Shown here one piece after another: positions 22,469 to 34,242 of a stretch of DNA of 64,000 nt. The notes beneath the pieces are model-generated. The model was not told the origin of the DNA, did no database searches, and saw only the letters and a list, made by a program, of their open reading frames with translations. The stretch lies in NCBI GenBank assembly GCA_022495005.1, contig JAGYXB010001962.1, forward strand, positions 1,345,802 to 1,409,801, in the 5' to 3' direction. A program made the translations under genes and the position numbers. Origin of the DNA: Rhyacophila brunnea. Its lineage: Eukaryota; Arthropoda; Insecta; Trichoptera; Rhyacophilidae. Position 1 is the first letter of the stretch. The number at the start of each line of letters is the position of its first letter.

Positions 22469-22733
22469 CCCAATAAAATTATTCCATGTTTTGAATAATG
22501 CCACCAATGTATCGTCGGGCTTATTGTTTCCAATGACAAATGGGCAAATGAACACACAAAATGAGAATCATACTTACTATTTCGTATGGAATCCTAATCA
22601 TGAAATGGCTTTTATGGAAGTTGGACGCCTCGCAGTTGGAACAGAGATCAAAGTTCAAGCAAGTAACACATTTGTATCGGAGTCCCACTACATCTTCACT
22701 GCAAACGTCACAGCGGATTCCATAATGAACTAA
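22446..22733 (+). CDS. Orphan ORF, unknown product
   Basis: A 95-codon frame begins within the end of the 0.65-kb repeat, and the part after about 22470 is unique in the window. It encodes FHVLNNATNVSSGLLFPMTN, HTYYFVWNPNHEMAFMEVGR and GTEIKVQASNTFVSESHYIF. There are five Asn-x-Ser/Thr sites and alternating hydrophobic strands, as in an extracellular beta-rich domain, but no signal peptide in the frame. The true start is unclear; it may be an exon or a fragment of a processed copy. I do not recognise the family. Confidence 0.35.
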   Translation: MTNAEHVRPIKLFHVLNNATNVSSGLLFPMTNGQMNTQNENHTYYFVWNPNHEMAFMEVGRLAVGTEIKVQASNTFVSESHYIFTANVTADSIMN

Positions 22734-22976
22734 AAAAGATTAGAAAATTATGTTTCATAATAATATACGGAGCATTATATTAAGGCTAACTATAATTATG
22801 AAACTCTAAACCTCCGCTTTAGAGTTTAGTTTAGTTTAGGAACGGGATATAGGTCAATGAAATAAATTTGGCCACTTTGTTTTATTATTAAAAGCATGTA
22901 TAAAGGAAGAATTCTACTAAAGCATCTATTTATTTATTTATTGTACTAGTCGTACTCCTGCTGGTATGAACTTTTT

Positions 22977-23526
22977 GAAGTTATACTTCTTTTGGTGTGT
23001 TTAGGAAAACACATTAGAGTGTATTTTTGGCATTTGACGAAGTTGTGTGCGCCGATGCAACACATAATTTATTATTATGATTATATTCATTTCGGTCTCA
23101 AGAGTACATGTGCTTACGCATATCGTCATTTAGTTAGTCGTTCAATACAACCAAGTAAAGAGCACGTATTACAAACATTACCAATATTGTGTCATAATAA
23201 ATATAATATATGTTTATATACAAATTTCTGGACACTAATATTCTACACTGTTAATTTATATTCATAAATATTTATATTGGAGTGTATATTTATTTTTCAT
23301 TCTAAAGATTGTGTATCAAGATTTGAGGCTATATTTATGTAAGTATTATTTTTTATGAGTAAAATTATTTATCAATAAATAAATAATTTTTGTTAATGTT
23401 GAGATGAGTTTTGGTCCAATACAATAATTAAATTACAATTATCATGTGCTATATGAGACAGAGATGAATCTCGTGACTCAGGTAACGGCTTATTTTGTTT
23501 TGTTACGCCAAAGAAGTATAACTTCT
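22977..23526. mobile_element. MITE with AAGTTATACTTCTTTGGCG-type ends, copy 2
   Basis: GAAGTTATACTTCTTTTGGT and CGCCAAAGAAGTATAACTTC mirror each other, and most of the body matches 9683-10370 at high identity. Confidence 0.6.
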
Positions 23527-23894
23527 AACGCGCGTACATAAGTAGGTACACACACCGATTTTTTCAGCACTTTATTATTTTTTTAAATTCTCTAATATAA
23601 AAAGTTGCACGTAATGGCCAATCGAGTTACTCGAACTGTGTAGAGATGAACATATTTGTATAAATATTCACAACAAGAGCTTCAAATTCAATTGGCAGAC
23701 CATCCACAGCAGATTAAAGTATATTGTGCACAATATGTGCTCCACATCCAATGCCGACGATATTAAAACCAAGCTATTATTTGAGTCGGCTGTAAAAGTC
23801 ATTTTTCCCTCTTCTATGTATGCCTCCAAAATTCGTGTTAGAATAATATTGGCACCACAAAATGCGGCTATCTTTTTTACCAATCTCATGACTA

Positions 23895-24620
23895 GGGGAT
23901 CCAATCCCGAGCCAAAATTCTGATCCCGGGATTTCGGGATTACAATTTGACAATCCCGGGATTGGCATTTTTTCCATTGTTTATATTATATTTTTTTTTA
24001 AAATAACAATGATAAAATCGGTCAAAAATAAATCTAGAATAATTTATACTATTTAAGACATTTATTGTTAATATTGTATACGTTCAATCTTAGAAACACA
24101 TTACATACATAAGTTTAATGGATCAAATAATATTGTGTAATAATATGTGAATTTAATATGAGATGCTGTTTCTGATAGTAAAGACTTAATGATTGGGTTA
24201 GCGAGATTTAAAATAGTAAAGCAAGTCATGGTGTACTTATGGCCTTTCCGCTTCATAAATCTAATTAGTCAGCCAAATATGAAACTGCCGTAAAACATAT
24301 GAGAACATGGTAGAATTACTTTGTTAATAGTGCGAAGCATTGTTTTTTCTTTCTCTGTCTTTCTCATTTTTATTAATTTATGTGAAAAAATAAAATGATT
24401 CGGCAACTTACACATGGGTATAAATCAAACTTCATTCAAACTCAGTTTATTTATAATGTAGTTATTTGTTATTAAAAGTATTTTTTCTGTTATATTTTCG
24501 TTTTTATTTTATTTTCCATAAAAATTTATAAAAAAAATCAATCCCGAAAGTTTCGGGATAATGTTTATCAATCCCGGGATTCATAGGTATCGATAATAGC
24601 TCGGGATCCCGTGAAAACCT
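23895..24620 (+). mobile_element. Element with repeated AATCCCGGGATT motifs at both ends
   Basis: Left: CTGATCCCGGGATTTCGGGA and ACAATCCCGGGATTGG. Right: AATCCCGAAAGTTTCGGGAT and CAATCCCGGGATTC, then GCTCGGGATCCCG. About 130 bp of the right end are repeated in reverse at 33217-33360. No ORF; probably a non-autonomous DNA transposon. Confidence 0.5.
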
Positions 24621-25757
24621 TTCAATGATAAAAAGTATGTGACAACAGGCGCGAGTTATCGTTAGTAACACTTACAAAATCTTATTCTGTCTACGACCAA
24701 TCATGACAATATTTATTATTGCCAATCATTCATGCGTGGAATAACAGCCGGGACAGAATGCCAAACCGGTCGGGACACCGGGAACAATGTGTGAAACCGG
24801 GACAATCCCGGTTAAACTGGGACGTATGGTAAGCCTATATATTTGCTATTTTGTAGTAAGTGTCTAAAAGCGGAACGCCTGAGCAGAGAGTAGTAAAATA
24901 ATGATAAAACATAGAATCAAATCATTTTATTTCTTCTATATCGTATAGATTTGTCCACTTTATATTTTCATAGGGGAAGGGTGTAAAAAATGGCATAGTG
25001 TTTAGTTTATTGAGAAAAGGAAAACATGTAATTTATTATAAAAATGGAGCATGACTGTAAAGTGACACTAGTTTTTAATATATTGGCATATTTTTAATAA
25101 CAACATATTGCATAAGTGTAGTAAAAAAGAATGTGTCGCTAAGAACCATATCACCCCACTGGGTGTACAAATGGCATTCCACATAAATATTTTTCAAAAA
25201 TAGGAAAAAAAGTATAATTTCAAAAAAAAATGTCATGCGTGACGTTTCCACTGGAAGAGTAGGTAATCTTAAATCTTCCAAAATGTTTTTCTCCGGTTTT
25301 TGTTTTAATGTTTTCTTAAAGTTTTTTAAGGTACATTTTTAAATAATTTGGTTGCTCGCAAATCTCTCCATTTTCACAACTAATACTGCCTGATTTTCGT
25401 TGTATCCCATGATAACCCTACAACTGTCATGCTGTTGTCTATGAATGGTCATTGATAGACCATAGACAATAACGCAAACTGAAATATAACAGTTGTCTTT
25501 CGGCCTTCCGTGTCTCTCACCGTATCTAAATTCCAAATTAATGTAAACCATTTAACTCAAACTAAAATTAATGTGACAGCCATTTCTTAGAACCGTGTTT
25601 ATCGTCAATTTATTACTTCAAAATAAAACCAAGAAAATACCAACTCTGTGTATTATTCATTACTGCCTGAACATACGATATCACGCACACATCAAGCAAC
25701 CTTCTGAACTTTAAACTTAACATCGGGGGTAAGAAAACATTATCGTCATCCCCCCGA
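24620..25757. other. Gene-free stretch
   Basis: Mostly AT-rich. The stretch near 24780-24830 with CCGGGACAATCCCGGTTAAA and GGGACGTATGG looks like the end of another DNA transposon. The remainder shows no supported feature. Confidence 0.4.
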
Positions 25758-25889
25758 TAGAAGTGGGGTTCCCCAAGATTTTACAAAATGCTTCTAGGGT
25801 TCCATCATGCAAAAAAGTTAGTAAATCATTACCATATCCCTATGGCTAGTAAATTTTTATTGTAGATAGCTGTCAAATGTAATTATTAC

Positions 25890-25937
25890 CATTCTCGTTT
25901 CTTGGACTCGGCAACTGTCGCAAAGCGGTATGATTAT
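25890..25937 (-). CDS. Type-B exon of the cysteine-rich family, most diverged copy
   Basis: Acceptor ttttttcag, donor gtaataattacatttgacag. Phase 0 gives IIIPLCDSCRVQETRM: the P-x-C-x2-C core is kept but the TGG tail is lost. About 130 bp downstream and 60 bp upstream intron sequence match those of the B exons at 34006 and 60648, so it belongs to the same duplicated unit. No A exon was found between here and 11 kb, so this module may be broken. Confidence 0.5.
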
Positions 25938-25988
25938 CTGAAAAAAAAAACAAAAACAAATAAAACTCTGACGGCTAACATTATTAAA

Positions 25989-26179
25989 CATGGAAACATG
26001 CTTTGCCTACTGATTCTCTGAATGATGGTTGTTCAAATTCAAAAGAAAATAAAATAAATTGCGTGACGCGCGGGTGTATACATCATTCCCGAAGCGCCGC
26101 GCTACTTTTGTGACTTTATTTTTCGTTACGCTTGTGCGATTTTTCGTAACAGAGGTTAAGACAAAAGCATGTATCCATG
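25989..26179. mobile_element. Short MITE, second copy (inverted)
   Basis: CATGGAAACATGCTTT to AAAGCATGTATCCATG. It matches 7-247 in reverse. It is inserted in the intron just upstream of the B exon, interrupting the part conserved with 34070 and 60720. The outer pentamers TTAAA and CTAAA match at 4 of 5 positions. Confidence 0.65.
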
Positions 26180-27049
26180 CTAAAAAGTAGGTAATATAAT
26201 AATATTTTTCGTACGGCTAAAAAGTTAAGTTCATTCATCAATATAATGCCGCGATACGCTAGTTTTTTGGGAAAAAAACTCAAAAAACTCAAAATACCTT
26301 GTTGTAAGATAATGGCGTTTAAAAATTTTTCACAAATTTTCATTTACATGGTCAAGTCTTGATTTTTTAAGTAAACGTGTGTTTATTTAGTGAAAATGAA
26401 CTAAGCAATGCAAAATAAAATTTTACAGTGTAACAAATATTTAACTCAGACATTCCCGTTTATAATAATTGAATTAATGATTAATCCCAGAAAGGGTTAT
26501 TCGATTTTTTGACCCGTTGAAGAGATTTTTGATTTTTTTTATTGAATTATAAAGATAATTCTACATTGAATGTAACCCAAAACCAAAAATTTCTTGTGGT
26601 TTCCCTATGTAACTAGGGTACCGGACGGTGTCTTACACAGAAAATCCTAAATATTTAGCGATGCAGGCGCACACACAGAAAAATGATTTCGGGGCTGCGT
26701 TTTGAAAAAATATCCACAATATAATATATCGGCGGGGCTAACAAGATTTAGCAGGTGTCACCGATTTCCAGATTTACCCGCTAACTAGTTATAACTTCAG
26801 GATCATTCCCCATACCCAGAGACTTTGCACTTTCAGTTTAGCGATTGTTATGTGCACTCCGAACAACATTACTGTAAGTGAGTCAACCTTATCGTTTAAC
26901 CTTCGACTCTGGCTGGAAACAGAATTATTCATTGTTTTACTTTTTGTCAGGGTCAATCTTGTTTTATGAGTTTTGGTTTGTTTCATCATTGCAAATTCCT
27001 GTTAGTTCAGATATGTAAAAATCATGCACTGATAGAATAATATACCTTT

Positions 27050-27935
27050 CAGTGTTGCCAACCGTACTATAATTATAGTATCTGTACTATAATTTCCGCA
27101 TACTATCTCGCCGAACAAAAAGCACTCTTTACAAGACACTTGTAAAGCCGGTGCTCATCTACACATCGGAGACCTGGACATTAACTCGAAAATAAACGAG
27201 CCCTGAACATTTTTGAAAGAAAAATTCTCCGCCGTATATATGGACCGATCAGGGACGGCACCAATTGGAGGAGAAGATATAATGCTGAGGTCTAAGGGCG
27301 GTACAAAGATTGCAGCGCAGTTCAATCAATTAAGATTGGGAGACTGCGATGGATAGGTCGGTCTCGTGCACCGTATGAATGACAATTAACCGGCAAAGAG
27401 ACGAGAAGAGACAGGCGGCCAAAGATTCGATGGTTGGATGAAGCTGCCAGTGACTGCCGTATTCTGGGGGTACTGAATTGGAAACCGGCACACTGGATAG
27501 GGACAGGTGGCGGAGGCCAAGACCCACACCGGGTTGTCACGCCCCTGATGATGACTATGTACGATATAAAAGAGGTAGACTACGCCCAAAATACTATAAT
27601 TTTGAATATCGGGAAAATACACAAAAATAATCGATTCAAAGTACTATAATTTCGCAATATAAGAAAATTTTAGATAAACAGCCTTATAACTTATGAGTTT
27701 TGATTTCTCAGCACAAGTGGACAGCTATAAAGCAACTGCTTAAAATAGAAACAATAATATTAAATTTGATACTTAGAATAGTTTTCCTGAAACATTATGA
27801 CGCGTTAAAAAACTAGCTTTTGGTATTCTCACAATCTTTGGCACTACATATGCGATTATGCGAACAAACATTCTCATCTATGAACCAAATAAAAAAGTAA
27901 ACTTAGAAGCAGAATAATGGATGAAAATTTATAAT
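27050..27935 (+). pseudogene. hAT transposase remnant, interrupted
   Basis: Left edge CAGTGTTGCCAACCG is a hAT-type end. At 27800-27935 three frames in turn give ILTIFGTTYA, CEQTFSSMNQIK and KLRSR, which together follow the hAT C-terminal signature (FGTTYLCEQxFSxMNxIKSKLRSR). An RT fragment occupies 27105-27575. The right terminus was not located. Confidence 0.5.
27105..27575 (+). pseudogene. Non-LTR retrotransposon, C-terminal RT fragment
   Basis: Fragments in two or three frames give ALNIFERKILRRIYGPIRDG, IKIGRLRWIGR, RRPKIRWLDEAASDCRILGV and NWKPAHW, the usual tail of insect endonuclease-RT proteins (FERKxLRxIxGP, RLRWxGHxxRM, RPxxRWxD). Several frame changes; 5'-truncated. Confidence 0.65.
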
Positions 27936-28074
27936 CATGTATTCAATTAAAAATAATTACAAGATAAAAGGAACTTTTTATATATAACGTTTTTAAATTT
28001 TCTGTTGAATCATATAAACTTGACTTGCTAGCTTAAACGATCAAAAAAAATTGTACTCGATATAAATAATACTG

Positions 28075-28310
28075 AAATGTCATTTTGATTTCCATAGTAA
28101 CGCACGTATATATTAATAATTTAGTTGCTAGGACCTCAGACCCCTAGCAACCAATAATAGTGGATTGGATTACGGATTTCTTCCGAAATAACTTTTCATA
28201 CAAAACAGAATTAACAGAAAATGAATTAAATTCTACTTAAGGGTGGCTAAAATCGATTGCAAGATTTGTACTGGATAAACAACCAACGGACAAATAAGAA
28301 TATGACTAAA
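28075..28310 (-). repeat. Inverted copy of the 12795-13110 repeat
   Basis: Reads back the segment from CAGTTAATTCTGTTTT to ATTTCGGAAGAAATCCGTAA and the AATGACATTTCAGTAT end of that repeat. Confidence 0.55.
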
Positions 28311-28835
28311 TAAGTAACTATTTGCCAGATATAGTAAAGCTATCAAAAGCGACGCGTGGACGCCGTTCTAATTATTTTTTTAAATAAAAAATCATGAACT
28401 TTTCCCCCTAAAAATCCATATATATAATATGTATATTACATTTATATGTGGCTCACTGGTACCTTTGTTATCATGTTTCCTTGACAATTTGGCTCTTCTC
28501 ACTTGACAAACTACCGACCCCTGGTATAGAACAGAGTGGCAAATGCGGCTCTTCGTTGGGTTAAGTACGGCTCCCAATACCTCTTGATAAAAATATGGGT
28601 ATTTTCTTTCTCCATTATTTTGTATTTTCTTTCTCATTTTCTATTTTATTATATATTTATTTTTAAACTTTATATAGCAATTAAGATTTATGTAGAAATG
28701 TAATTAAACTTGAATTTGTTTATTTAATACTACGTGAGAACGTGACTACGTGTGGATCTTTATATTATATATTATGCAAATCCAGAATGTGATTCTCGTT
28801 GACCTCACGTATGCCCATCCCTGGTATAAAGTATT

Positions 28836-29990
28836 ATTGAATATAGGTCCATTATCTGGAGCCCATATGAGATGTCCTACACTACAAGCTTGTTTTAGAT
28901 TTTAGAGCGTGTCCAGAAGAAATTTCTTCGACATCTTTATTTGAACGTATATAATTATTTTCAAGAGACAATCGACAGGTTGCATAACAACTCATCTCGC
29001 GTTGGTTTGAAAATCAATGCGAAGAAAACCAACGTCTTGTGTAATAGCACCTGTCCTGATCCAGATTTTCCTCTGATTAGCGACGTACAAGATATCGAGA
29101 GCGTCGACAGCTTCAACTATTTGGGGGTACACATCACGGGAGATGGCATTTTGCAGAAAGAACTCGCTATCCGAATGGGAATGGCTGGAGCAACATTCAA
29201 CTCGATGCGGAATATCTGGGACTCACGATTGTACTCAGTCAAAACCAAATGCCGCCTATTCGACTCTTGCATTCTGGCGGTGCTGCTTTACGGCAGCGAA
29301 TCATGGCACCTTACGAAGGCTCAAACAACCGTATACTGAGCTTCGAAAACAGATGTTTGCGACGAATACTGGGTATACGGTGGATATGATTTTAGGAGCA
29401 ACGAGGAGATAAGATAATGCACCAAGCAGCCTCTCATCACGCTGAAAGTGAAGAGGCAACGTTGGATCTGGCTCGGCCACGTGCTGCGGATGCCAGAAGA
29501 TAACCTCAACCCGGCTTGCCTGTTCTTGAAAGGCCGCTAAATACTATCTACAGAGTGTATACGGCGGAGGTACGGGATGCTGGTTTGACCTGAAACGAAG
29601 CAAGAAGACTGGCGAGCGACAGGGATTCTTGAAGGCGCCGCGTGGTGTCCATATGCCCCAATTAAGGGGCGGATATGGCCAAAGAAGAAGAAGAAGAATT
29701 ATTTTCCTTACGATATTTTCTCAAACGAGTATTTTCCAACTATATATTATCTTTCTTCAAGACATGATCGCTATTTGCTATCTTGAAGCTCATAGGTCAC
29801 TTCTGCTCTTAAAGCAGCCCTATTATCAAGTGGCATGGTATGATAAAATTGATTTTCAATGCACCCGTCAATTACATGCGTGGTTTTCTAGATGAAAATG
29901 TTCCCTCGTATGAGGTTTATCAGGCACCAATAGCGAGGATTATGCACTTAGTCAATGCGGTTTCCAGAGAAGTACTTATACATATTTAGT
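28836..29990 (+). pseudogene. Jockey-like RT fragment, split by another retroelement
   Basis: 28836-28963 encodes SIIWSPYEMSY and LERVQKKFLRHLYLNVYNYF, matching the Jockey copy at 41935-43245. After the insertion (28964-29696) the homologous text resumes with LEAHRSLLLLKQ and RQLHAWF. The target duplication AATTATTTTC (28954-28963 and 29697-29706) proves insertion. Confidence 0.7.
28964..29696 (+). pseudogene. 5'-truncated RTE/I-like retrotransposon with target-site duplication
   Basis: Encodes VGLKINAKKTNVLCN, SVDSFNYLGVHITGDG and CILAVLLYGSESWHLTKAQ, then frame breaks with LTWLGHV-like text. This is the end of the RT domain onward. It ends in a short (GAA)n tail and is flanked by a 10-bp duplication AATTATTTTC. 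It is the longest copy in the window of the family also seen at 18480-19004. Confidence 0.8.
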
Positions 29991-29999
29991 AATGCAAAA

Positions 30000-30690
30000 T
30001 GTATTTTCTTTTTAAAATTCTATTTTATCGCATTTTTTTTCTATGATTTTTTATGTTTAGAAAATTTTATTTCATTGTTAATTATTCTTTGCTTTGTATT
30101 TATTTTGCGGGTCTCGTTGTTGGGGGACGAGCCCGCCTTGACCCGGGGATGACCGGGAGATGTAGATGGAGAGTCGTCAGGAGGAGAGATGGATGCAGGA
30201 GCGAGTTTTATATGCAGTATAAACAGTTGGTACTAGACTATCAGAGTATGTTACTAGAGCGTTATGTTAAAATTCTTATGATATTATCCTAAAGCCCGAA
30301 CTCATGGGACAGGAGCGACTTACACGAAGCTTACTGATCAGATGGAGATTATGATTGATACTAATAGATTGAGCCACTAATTAACTATGACCTGCTAATT
30401 ATATGCATGAATATTCTGTAAATTGCGAGTCATTGTTGATGAAGTTTGCTATTGGGAAATCTGCTGGCTTCTGCATTATTGCACTTAGATGTCACGCGTG
30501 TAGAATATGCTGACTGTAAATGCGACTATTGTGCGATAGTTTAAATGTTTTCCTAATTGTTACAATGTTGAAATAATGATGCCAATGCCCGAGGTCATTG
30601 ACCACGACATTGCTATTATCTGTGAATTACTTGAATAGTTTGTCGTGCACCTGCTTACCTACTAAGTTTTTGTAATATATTATTAACTTA
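30000..30690. other. Gene-free stretch
   Basis: It contains a short GC-rich segment (30118-30200) in an open frame with no recognisable domain, otherwise AT-rich with nothing I can support. Confidence 0.3.
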
Positions 30691-30691
30691 C

Positions 30692-30827
30692 CTTGGTGCC
30701 GATAATCAGACCATTGTGGAGTTGCACTTGAAGTTATACTCCGAGACCCCGTACGAAGTTGTTTGCAAGTAGTCGTGGAGCGGTGCTCGAGACCTCCATT
30801 CGTACTGCAGAATTCTGCAGAGTTTTT
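30692..30827 (-). CDS. Candidate type-C exon (3' exon) of the cysteine-rich module
   Basis: The minus strand has acceptor ctttttttgtag, an open phase-0 frame beginning KNSAEFCSTNGGLEHRS then TTTCKQ, and a donor-like AAG|gtaagt 136 nt later. The phase matches the preceding A exon (33093-33182). The first 80 nt and about 130 bp of upstream intron are repeated at 54041-54250, where frame 0 gives RNSSSFCATQGGFQHRS with mostly conservative changes. If the donor is not used the frame runs 18 codons further to TAA. Whether C is terminal or internal is unresolved. Confidence 0.4.
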
Positions 30828-30976
30828 CTACAAAAAAAGATTAATAATTATTAGCGATTAATGCATGTAGAAAGAAGCCAGTAGGGTGGATTGTGTGAGG
30901 CTGGTACCCAGAAATTTTTGTTTAAACCTATAAAATACATATCAAACTTTGAATAGTTATTCAATAATGTTCAGAC

Positions 30977-31110
30977 CAGCACTCGAAATGAATTGGATCG
31001 GACAGGATCAATATAATCATCCAGACTACAGCTCTATCTCGTGGAAATTACATACATTTTATTTTTGACCATATTCGGTTTTAAGATCATAATATAAGGC
31101 CCATATAATC
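30977..31110 (+). mobile_element. hAT MITE, CAGGGCTCGAAATGG family, truncated and diverged
   Basis: Starts CAGCACTCGAAATG and follows the family through CTCTATCTCGTGGAAATT and TTTTGACC; the other end is absent. Confidence 0.4.
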
Positions 31111-31712
31111 TTCAAAAAGTGGATGTTTGTATTAGCAGATTATTGTTTTTACGAGAAATCGATGTTAACCACATTATTAGGTCGAAACACACATTGAAAA
31201 ACAATATGTGTATTTGCCAGACCCAGGATTCGAATCTGGGATCCATGACACTATAAACAAATGCGTCAGATTTACTTAATATATAACATTTTCCGAAAAT
31301 GTTGTAATATGAATCTTGAATTATCGTACACAAAACATATTTTATGTTGCTTTGTTAGTTTAAGAAATTTTAATTTATATTTAAATTTGAGCGAGAAAAA
31401 ACGATGCAATAGGCTTCATGTGAAAGCAACTGGAAATAATAACGGTTGTAATAATTAAATTTACCCTTAAATCTATGATTTACCCTATATAATTCGTGTG
31501 CAGTTTAGTAGAAGAAATCGCAATTTGCGCAATTTCAAGGTTAAGTTGTTCCACTATAGTGAGGAGACAGGATGTCAACTCTATTATTTCATTTTTGTTT
31601 ATTCTCTTGATGGTAATTTTAATAGTAAAATTACAAAGACATTAAGTACGTACGTAAAAACTCTATGCTGAACAGGAAAACGAAATTAAATATTAATCTC
31701 AGAATGAAAATA

Positions 31713-32890
31713 CAGTACTCTCTCAGTAATCCGCCAACTCAAAAACCAGACAAGTGTCCAATTAGTGAAAGCGGCGGATTATAATGCATACATAATATGT
31801 ATGTATGCACTATAATCCATTTTATATTATAAAATATAGTAAAACTTAAAACAGGTATTTCTTAAAAATAGTTTTTTTGAGAAAAAATCGTACTAGCAAA
31901 TTACGGTTTTATTTATAATCAAGATCACATATTTACTGAATTATATATATTTATAAATATATAAACTAAATATTAAACAGTAAATCACTTGACACAACCA
32001 GTTGTTCAGTGAGACAGATACTCTTGAATGGCTTAGGACTCTCGGCTTTCCCTATGATCAAAAGCTTCATTTTGTGTGTCCCGGTTGCATTGGAGCACGG
32101 CATAATTATTATGATTACTATTTTTAAACGGTACATGTTCAAACACGCACGTTAACATGATCTTACTCCCTACTTCAGTTTTAGTTTGTCAATTTATGAC
32201 TACGGTCATATGTTGTAGCTTAACCACTGGGGAATGCCAAAAGAAATGGCGTATTTAAAAAAAAAACACTACCTTATTCTTAGGTGAATAATTATTATAA
32301 AGCAATCATTATTCGTAAGATGTTTATTACACTTGAATGGTTAAAGACATAGCTTATAATCAGTGTCTTTAAAATTATCTTCAAATGTGTTAATCTTGCC
32401 CATTTTTTGAATAATAAAATGCCTAATTCTTGTTAAATTTGGGATCACAGAGATTATCAATATAATTTTTTATCGTACATATTTCACAATAATAATGGTG
32501 ACATAAATTATACTTATGGTTTTTTAAATGCGTTTAAAAATTAATAAATGTAAAAAATCTTAACACCACTGCATATGGATGTACTGAAATATGACTATAT
32601 TCTAAAACATTAGAGCGAGAGGTTTAAAAGAATACTATTTTATGTAATAAAAATACTTTATGCAGTCATAAAATGTTTAAAATAAATATAAAGGATAATA
32701 ATGCTTCAAAATTAAATAAATAGATTGTCTACAACGTTTAAGGAATTTTCAGGATCATGCTTTGAAAATACAATAAAAGCTCTATTTTGACCTACGCTAG
32801 AGCTTGATGTTGTGCTTTCAACTAGTAAAAATAACGGTGGATTATAGTAGTTGTCGGATAATCGAGCGGCGGATTACTGAGAGTTTACTG
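31713..32890. mobile_element. pogo/Tigger-like element hosting a 0.65-kb repeat
   Basis: CAGTACTCTCTCAGTAATCC at the left and its mirror ending GAGTTTACTG at the right, with TA on both outer sides (31711-31712, 32891-32892). The inner CGGCGGATTA is also mirrored. The 0.65-kb repeat (32128-32812) sits inside. No transposase frame. Confidence 0.8.
32128..32812 (+). repeat. 0.65-kb dispersed repeat, copy 3
   Basis: The most complete undisturbed copy: begins GTACATGTTCAAACACGCAC, contains GTAGCTTAACCACTGGGGAA and ends in ATTTTGACCTACGCTAGAGC. Nested in the pogo-like element. Confidence 0.75.
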
Positions 32891-33092
32891 TATCGATAAA
32901 AAAACGTTTTTTTTTAATTTGTTAGGTGAAATATAAAAACTATGATCTCGTATATTTTTTGCACGACTATGCGTTTTTTCGCAACATGTGAATAACTTTC
33001 ATTGAAATTCGACGAAAACTATAAGTTGTACTTTTTAGTGGCATTTGAGACCTACGCTTGTGGTCTTTAATTATTTACAAAAGGAGCCTTAC

Positions 33093-33182
33093 CTTGCATA
33101 TTGGTGTCATGCAGTTCCTGCAGTTGCCGATGACTTCTTTACAGGTAAATAAACAGTACAATTGCGCTTTACCAGATGGAGC
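33093..33182 (-). CDS. Type-A exon of the cysteine-rich family
   Basis: A 90-nt minus-strand exon, acceptor ttcttattatag, donor gtaagg. Only phase 0 is open; it encodes APSGKAQLYCLFTCKEVIG then NCRNCMTPICK. The core LYCL-x2-C-x4-IG-x-C-R-x-C-M is shared with 57621-57710 and 2147-2233. About 45 bp on one side and 30 bp on the other of intron are also conserved with the 57.6-kb copy, including TACGCTTGTGGTCTT. It follows the B exon at 34006-34053 after an 823-bp intron, the shortest in the family here. No known domain is recognised; paired C-x2-C and C-x3-C spacing would suit metal binding or disulphides. Confidence 0.62.
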
Positions 33183-33216
33183 CTATAATAAGAATTCATA
33201 TTAATTAGTTATATGT

Positions 33217-33360
33217 AGCGATTCCAATCCCGGGATCCCGGGATTAGTAAACATAATCCCGAAACTTTTGGGATTGATTTTTTGGTAAATTTTTAAGGAA
33301 TATAAAATAAAAACGAAATTATAACAGAAATATAAGTACTTTAAATTAAATAAATAAAAA
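33217..33360 (-). mobile_element. AATCCCGGGATT element, end fragment
   Basis: ATAATCCCGAAACTTTTGGG and AATCCCGGGATCCCGGGATT mirror the right end at 24480-24620. Confidence 0.45.
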
Positions 33361-33825
33361 ATAAGAAAATTATTATAATATTTTCAACCAGTGTGTACTC
33401 AATTTTATGCTTAAATTAGTATGAAGCTGTAGCTGCAGAATAATAGCGATCAGATATCTATTGTTTAATGTATCAAATTACCCTGCAGTAATATATTCCC
33501 AGCGAATCAATTTCCAGTAAATAACTCTGAGCTAGATCAGCAAGTCGATTGGCAATATTAGATACGGTATATTATTACATCATATCACAGCACATTATAT
33601 CATTACGGTGTATTAGCCGAATAATCATTTTTCGTGGTATCATATTTTCTTACGACTGTAATAATAAATAATATTTCATTTCGCTATTCGATTTAAAACG
33701 CTGACTCTATATTTAGTCCAATATGATTATGTAACAGAATTTAATTCCGGTATTTTGGATTTAAAAACCGGTATTTCGATAAATACTGGAATACCGGTTT
33801 TGAAATACCAGTATTGCAATCCTTA

Positions 33826-34005
33826 TTTGAATCTGCTTATGGGCGGCACTTTATTGAGATCTTTATGCATCAACCAAGAGGGGGTTTCACAAGATTTAAC
33901 AAAATGCTTCCAGGGTTCCATCAACCAAAAATTTTAGATAAACATTATCATATTCCTGTGGCTAGTAAATTATTATAGTAAATAGCTGTTAAATGTAATT
34001 ATTAC
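33826..34005 (-). repeat. Duplicated intron segment downstream of type-B exons
   Basis: TGAATCTGCTTATGGGCGGC, GATCTTTATGCATCAACCAA and AAAATGCTTCCAGGGTTCCA recur at 60226-60647 (there split by a hAT MITE), and the portion nearest the exon recurs at 25758-25889. It shows that whole genomic units, not only exons, were duplicated. Confidence 0.6.
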
Positions 34006-34053
34006 CCCTCCCGTTTGGGCTTTTAGACATCTTCTGCAAGCTGGTGCGATTAC
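34006..34053 (-). CDS. Type-B exon of the cysteine-rich family
   Basis: 48 nt, acceptor tatattttcag, donor gtaataatta. Phase 0 encodes VIAPACRRCLKAQTGG, with two cysteines in P-x-C-x2-C. It is followed 823 bp later by the A exon and preceded 3.8 kb upstream by the candidate start exon at 37874. Nearly identical in layout to 60648-60695. Together D-B-A would give Met-Glu plus 46 residues with seven cysteines before the C exon. Confidence 0.6.
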
Positions 34054-34242
34054 CTGAAAATATAAAAAAATCAGGTAATGTAATTATATTTTTCGTACGT
34101 ACGGCTAAAAATTAAGGCTCTTTCAACAATTTATATAGGGCATTGACTCTCATAGAAGAACCTAAATGCTTAATGATATCAGGGACGCACACAAAAAAAT
34201 GATTTAAAATGGGGACTTACTGATAATTTATTGAAAAAAAAC

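Noticed and set aside
31208..31240. B-box-like GATTCGAATCC on the minus strand, suggesting a tRNA
   Set aside because: A T-arm-like hairpin only; no A-box, acceptor or anticodon arm in the preceding 80 bases.
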